Shown here: positions 5,482 to 8,512 of the stretch, one piece after another
Position numbering within the stretch: position 1 is the first letter of the stretch
Layout: the number at the start of each line of letters is the position of its first letter
Assembly (NCBI GenBank): GCA_012729405.1
Contig: JAAYDH010000031.1
Span: 1-8,512 of the forward strand
Reading direction: 5' to 3'
From: Erysipelotrichaceae bacterium
Lineage (GTDB): Bacteria; Bacillota_I; Bacilli_A; RFN20; CAG-826
DNA length: 8,512 bases
Translations under genes and position numbers: made by a program
The notes under the pieces: model-generated
What the model saw: the letters and a program-made list of their open reading frames with translations, nothing else
Told to the model about the DNA's origin: nothing
Database searches by the model: none

Positions 5482-7353
5482 ATGGCCGAAACCTTTATTG
5501 ATGCCCCTATAGAGATGTATGAAGATCATCTAAAGGAAGCTCACAAAGAGAATGTTGCTAAGTTTTTCGACAATTTAGTAAAAAAATCAGGCGTGAACGA
5601 ACAAGCTAATATCGAAACTGTCAAAAAGATTCGACAAAAGGAAGCCGAAATTAAAACCTTCGATAAGAAGTTAGGAAGCAAGAAAAAGCTTCGTGGGTTC
5701 TTAATTTTCCTTATAGTAATCGGCGTAATCGCTGCGATCGTGACTGGTTATCTTGCCTATCAAAGTAGTACTGGTGCCGCTGTTGGCGGACTTCCAATGT
5801 GGGCGCTTATTCTAATTTGCGTCTTCTCCGGTCTCTTCGCGATTGGAATGTTGCTATTGATTATCCTAGTCGTTAACAAACAAATCAAAAACTTCCGTGA
5901 AATATTGAAGAAACTACAGGCGGAGAGAGACACTCTTGAAGAGGAGGCTTGGAAACAAGTCAATCCACTCAACGTCTTGTATGACTGGGGTATGTCAGCC
6001 TACCTGTTTACGGAAACGGTCCCGATTGTTAAATTAGACCCTTACTTCGATGTCAGACGATTTGACTATTTAACTAGCAAATTCAATTTGGTCGAACAAT
6101 TCGATGATACAAACTCGGTTGAATTCGTCCAGAGTGGCGAAATCAGCGGTAACCCCTTCCTCGTAACTAAAAAAGTTCACCACTATATCGGCGAAAAAAC
6201 CTATACCGGTTCATTAACCGTTACCTGGACGGTCTACTACACCGACAGCAACGGCCACCGCCAATCTCGTACAGAGAGCCAGACTTTGGTTGCAAGTGTT
6301 ACCAAACCATATCCTGAATATGAAGATGAGACATATCTCATCTACGGAAATGAATCTGCTCCGAAACTTCACTTCTCTCGTAGCCCATTATATAGCCACA
6401 AGATGAGTCCGAAAGAAATTCAGAAGTTAATTAAAGAACAAACCAAAAAATTCGATGCGAAAGCTAAAGAAGCGATTAAAAATAACAAGAGTTTCAACCC
6501 GCTCTCAAATATGGAATTTGAAGCCCTCTGGAACACGATTGATCGCGATAACGAATTAGAGTACCGCTTACTCTTCACACCTCTCTCTCAACAATCGATG
6601 AAGAAGGTCCTCCTCGACAATAAAGTCGGATTCGGTGATGACTTCTACATGGTGAAAGACGAGATGCTCAACATCGTCGGACCCGCTCACTTCAATCGAT
6701 TTGACTTCTCGGCTAATCCAAACGAGTATGTCGATTATGAAATCGCTGCATCACGCAAGAGATTTAACGAATATAACAACGCGTACTTCAAGCATATGTT
6801 CTTCGGATTTGCTCCCTTACTATGTATCCCTGAGTATCAGCTACATAAACCCAAGGAATTCATCTATAAGAGCAAATATGGCTTCAACGTCTCCTACTGG
6901 GAGCACGAAGCGATGGCTAACTCGATGGATGTCAGAACCCTTGAACACTCGGAATGCGTCACTCGCAATATCTTAAAGACTAAGCCCGTTCAAAGTAGCG
7001 ACAGCACCGATGTCCTTGAAGTGACCGCTCATGGTTATAAAGGTATTCCACGTGTCGATTACGTTCCAAAGACGGCGAGAAATGGTAGAACTTACCAAGT
7101 CCCCGTTGAATGGACCGAATACGTCGGAGTTTGGAAAAAGAACACGATGGTTCTTAAAGTCCAGCCTAAGATGACGAGATTAGACTACATCTCTAACGTT
7201 CTTGGAAAGAGTGACAACCAAGGTTGGAAGAATTTCTTGAACGGTGAATATTCAAATTTAATCTTCCGTCGTAATATGCTAGGATTTATTTGTAATAAGT
7301 ATAATTCATACACGGGTGACGATGATGCTGCCCTTGATGAATTACTAAAATAA
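5482..7353 (+). CDS. Two-span membrane protein of 623 residues, unknown function, LemA operon partner
   Basis: The start at 5482 follows AAGGAG (5469-5474) by 7 bases. Residues 1-70 are charged and helical, with a likely coiled coil at 45-65. Two membrane segments follow (about 73-92 and 106-131), then a second charged helix (133-158) and a large soluble part of about 460 residues, probably cytoplasmic by the positive-inside rule. The soluble part starts with a beta-rich domain: 'GEISGNPFLVTKKV' (219-232), 'YTGSLTVTWTVYY' (241-253), 'SQTLVASVTKPYPEY' (266-280) and 'APKLHFSRSP' (293-302). There is no signal peptide and no enzyme motif that I recognise. LemA genes are often followed or preceded by DUF3137-type membrane proteins, and the beta-rich part could be a distant relative, but I cannot assign it. 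It is cotranscribed with lemA, 31 bases downstream. Confidence 0.9.
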   Translation: MAETFIDAPIEMYEDHLKEAHKENVAKFFDNLVKKSGVNEQANIETVKKIRQKEAEIKTFDKKLGSKKKLRGFLIFLIVIGVIAAIVTGYLAYQSSTGAAVGGLPMWALILICVFSGLFAIGMLLLIILVVNKQIKNFREILKKLQAERDTLEEEAWKQVNPLNVLYDWGMSAYLFTETVPIVKLDPYFDVRRFDYLTSKFNLVEQFDDTNSVEFVQSGEISGNPFLVTKKVHHYIGEKTYTGSLTVTWTVYYTDSNGHRQSRTESQTLVASVTKPYPEYEDETYLIYGNESAPKLHFSRSPLYSHKMSPKEIQKLIKEQTKKFDAKAKEAIKNNKSFNPLSNMEFEALWNTIDRDNELEYRLLFTPLSQQSMKKVLLDNKVGFGDDFYMVKDEMLNIVGPAHFNRFDFSANPNEYVDYEIAASRKRFNEYNNAYFKHMFFGFAPLLCIPEYQLHKPKEFIYKSKYGFNVSYWEHEAMANSMDVRTLEHSECVTRNILKTKPVQSSDSTDVLEVTAHGYKGIPRVDYVPKTARNGRTYQVPVEWTEYVGVWKKNTMVLKVQPKMTRLDYISNVLGKSDNQGWKNFLNGEYSNLIFRRNMLGFICNKYNSYTGDDDAALDELLK

Positions 7354-7384
7354 ACAATCTAAGAATTGCTAAGGAGGTATACAC

Positions 7385-8050
7385 ATGGCAAACGAATTAG
7401 ATGAGATGACTGGGCCAGTCAACGAAGCAGGACGAGATGTAAACGTCATCGAGAAACAAATCGCAGTGAAGGTGGGAGTTGGATCGAAGGTTTTTGAAAT
7501 CCTCCTTTGGGTCCTCCTAATCATCCCTGGACTTGTCTTCTTAATCATGAAGATTAAGGCAAGCAACTATCTCAGACAACTACAACAAAGAATCCAACAC
7601 GATGCATCGCAGATTGATAACTATCTCGATCAAAGAGTAAACATTCTTCAAAACCTCGCTAAGCTCGTGACCAAGTCAGTTGATCTCGACAAAGAGACGA
7701 TGACCAATATCGCGAAATTCCGCGGTGGCGCCGCAGGAAGCGATACGGGCCGTAATGAAATGGCAAGCGCTCTTGATGCCGCTCAAATGCGCATTAACGT
7801 CGCTTTCGAAGCTTATCCAGATTTGAAGGCTCACGAAGCAATCGCTGATGCGATGCAACAAAACAGCTATCTCCAAAAAGAGATCGTTGCTGCTCGTGAA
7901 ATCTACAATGACTCTGTTGCTCGCTGGAACCACGATATTCAAGCTTGGCCAACCAAGATGATCGTTGCTGCAAAGGCCGGATACACAACTCGTATTCCGT
8001 TCTCAGCGTCTAAAGAAGTCAAAGCCGCTGCTCGCGGAACATTCTTCTAA
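7385..8050 (+). CDS. lemA: LemA family membrane protein
   Basis: This 221-residue protein belongs to the LemA family: one membrane segment (about 36-56) followed by a long helical bundle. Family marks are 'IDNYLDQRVNILQNLAKLV' (77-95; usual pattern IDVQLKRRxDLIPNLVxxV) and 'YLQKEIVAAREIYNDSVARWN' in the C-terminal part (162-182), with 'IQAWPTKMIVAAKAGY' (185-200) where FPxxxxAxxxGF is usual. A 35-residue N-terminal stretch before the membrane segment is longer than usual, and the tail after residue 200 is diverged. The molecular role of LemA is not settled. The start at 7385 has a perfect AAGGAGGT six bases upstream, so strong expression is likely. It is the second gene of the operon from 5337 and ends just before a strong terminator. 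Confidence 0.9.
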   Translation: MANELDEMTGPVNEAGRDVNVIEKQIAVKVGVGSKVFEILLWVLLIIPGLVFLIMKIKASNYLRQLQQRIQHDASQIDNYLDQRVNILQNLAKLVTKSVDLDKETMTNIAKFRGGAAGSDTGRNEMASALDAAQMRINVAFEAYPDLKAHEAIADAMQQNSYLQKEIVAAREIYNDSVARWNHDIQAWPTKMIVAAKAGYTTRIPFSASKEVKAAARGTFF

Positions 8051-8070
8051 AGAATAGATTTCAAAACAAT

Positions 8071-8096
8071 AAAAGCACTCGCTTGAGTGCTTTTTT
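8071..8096 (+). terminator. Intrinsic terminator of the lemA operon
   Basis: A perfect 10-bp stem (8071-8080 with 8085-8094) closes the loop GCTT and ends in TTTTTT. It lies 20 bases after the lemA stop. On the - strand it may also end the convergent nagB transcript, where the run is CTTTTATTG and so weaker. Confidence 0.92.
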
Positions 8097-8178
8097 ACTT
8101 TAGTAAATAAAGAGTGTTTGTGTGCAATTTGTTATAAGACAAAGATTTCACTGAGACAAAAATATAAGGCGAGTTTAC

Positions 8179-8512
8179 TTATTTAACTAGGCTATAAGCA
8201 TCTTGATCGATATAGATGGTAACATCTGGATGGTTTCTTAAAATCGAAGAAGGTACTCTCTTTGAGATTTTGCCTTTAATAAGATTTTTAACGGCTTCAG
8301 CTTTGCTCTTTCCCATAGCAATCAAAACAATCTTACGAGCGTTCATAATGGACTTTAACCCCATGGTGACTGCTTTAGTGGGAACTTCCTTTATCGATGA
8401 GAAAAGGCGAGAATTATCTTTGATTGTGGATTCGTTTAAATCAGCGATATGAGTCAAACTATCAAATGGAGTGTCTGGTTCATTGAAGGCGATGTGTCCA
8501 TTGCTTCCGATG
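8179..8512 (-). CDS. nagB: Glucosamine-6-phosphate deaminase NagB, C-terminal part (5' end outside window)
   Basis: The frame runs from the right edge to TAA at 8179-8181 and gives the last 110 residues of an enzyme usually about 240 long. NagB turns glucosamine 6-phosphate into fructose 6-phosphate and ammonia, feeding amino sugars from GlcNAc, chitin or cell wall recycling into glycolysis. The active-site stretch 'GSNGHIAFNEPDTPF' is in view, with the catalytic His and Glu; Asn stands where E. coli has Asp141, as is usual in Bacillus-type NagB. Further family marks are 'EVPTKAVTMGLKSIMNARKI', 'IAMGKSKAEAVKNLIKG' and 'VPSSILRNHPDVTIYID'. No frameshift is seen. The promoter and substrate-binding N-terminal half lie beyond the window. 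Confidence 0.93.
   Translation of the reverse strand, partial: IGSNGHIAFNEPDTPFDSLTHIADLNESTIKDNSRLFSSIKEVPTKAVTMGLKSIMNARKIVLIAMGKSKAEAVKNLIKGKISKRVPSSILRNHPDVTIYIDQDAYSLVK

Noticed and set aside
8216..8452. Open frame of 78 codons on the + strand opposite nagB
   Set aside because: Shadow of the conserved NagB frame, with no ribosome site.
1..8512. CRISPR arrays, tRNA or rRNA genes, insertion sequences
   Set aside because: No regularly spaced repeats, cloverleaf sequences, ribosomal RNA stretches or transposase frames were seen.
8185..8512. Asn in place of the E. coli NagB Asp141 as a loss of activity
   Set aside because: Bacillus-type NagB enzymes naturally carry Asn here (GHNGH/GSNGH type), so it is a lineage feature.

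Overview
The window reads as chromosomal DNA of a moderately AT-rich, low-GC Gram-positive bacterium (Bacillota). It has strong AAGGAG-type ribosome binding sites, sigma-A-like promoters, intrinsic terminators with U tails, and a NagB of the Bacillus type. A Mollicutes-related or Erysipelotrichia-like Bacilli lineage is my guess, not a demonstration. Tryptophan is written as TGG and complete genes end in TAA or TAG, so nothing shows the Mycoplasma code.

Layout. 1-148: tail of an unidentified + strand gene (perhaps flavodoxin-like). 192-226: terminator shared with the convergent nitroreductase gene (259-789, -). 929-1609 (+): SAM-dependent methyltransferase, which runs tail to tail, 3 bases apart, into a two-gene ABC-2 exporter operon on the - strand (permease 1613-2560, ATPase 2553-3492). 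The ATPase frame is broken by one extra base near 3129-3132. The operon has a good promoter (3533-3561) and two AT palindromes that could be operators.

3615-5066 (-): an unusual fusion of an Xre-type helix-turn-helix DNA-binding domain to a complete M18 (aspartyl-type) zinc aminopeptidase with all metal ligands kept. Upstream lie 10-bp direct repeats (5137-5178) and a 33-codon hydrophobic small ORF with its own Shine-Dalgarno (5242-5343, -), whose start codon lies in the -35 box of a promoter on the other strand.

5337-8096 (+): a consensus promoter (TTGACA-17-TATAAT) drives a two-gene operon: a 623-residue protein with two membrane segments that I cannot assign, and a LemA-family membrane protein, closed by a clean terminator at 8071-8096. 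The two probably work together at the membrane, as LemA genes often travel with such partners. 8179-8512 (-): C-terminal part of NagB, glucosamine-6-phosphate deaminase, cut by the window edge.

The parts most worth follow-up are the Xre-M18 fusion with its surrounding control region, the unassigned LemA partner, the small membrane ORF, and the frameshifted exporter ATPase.
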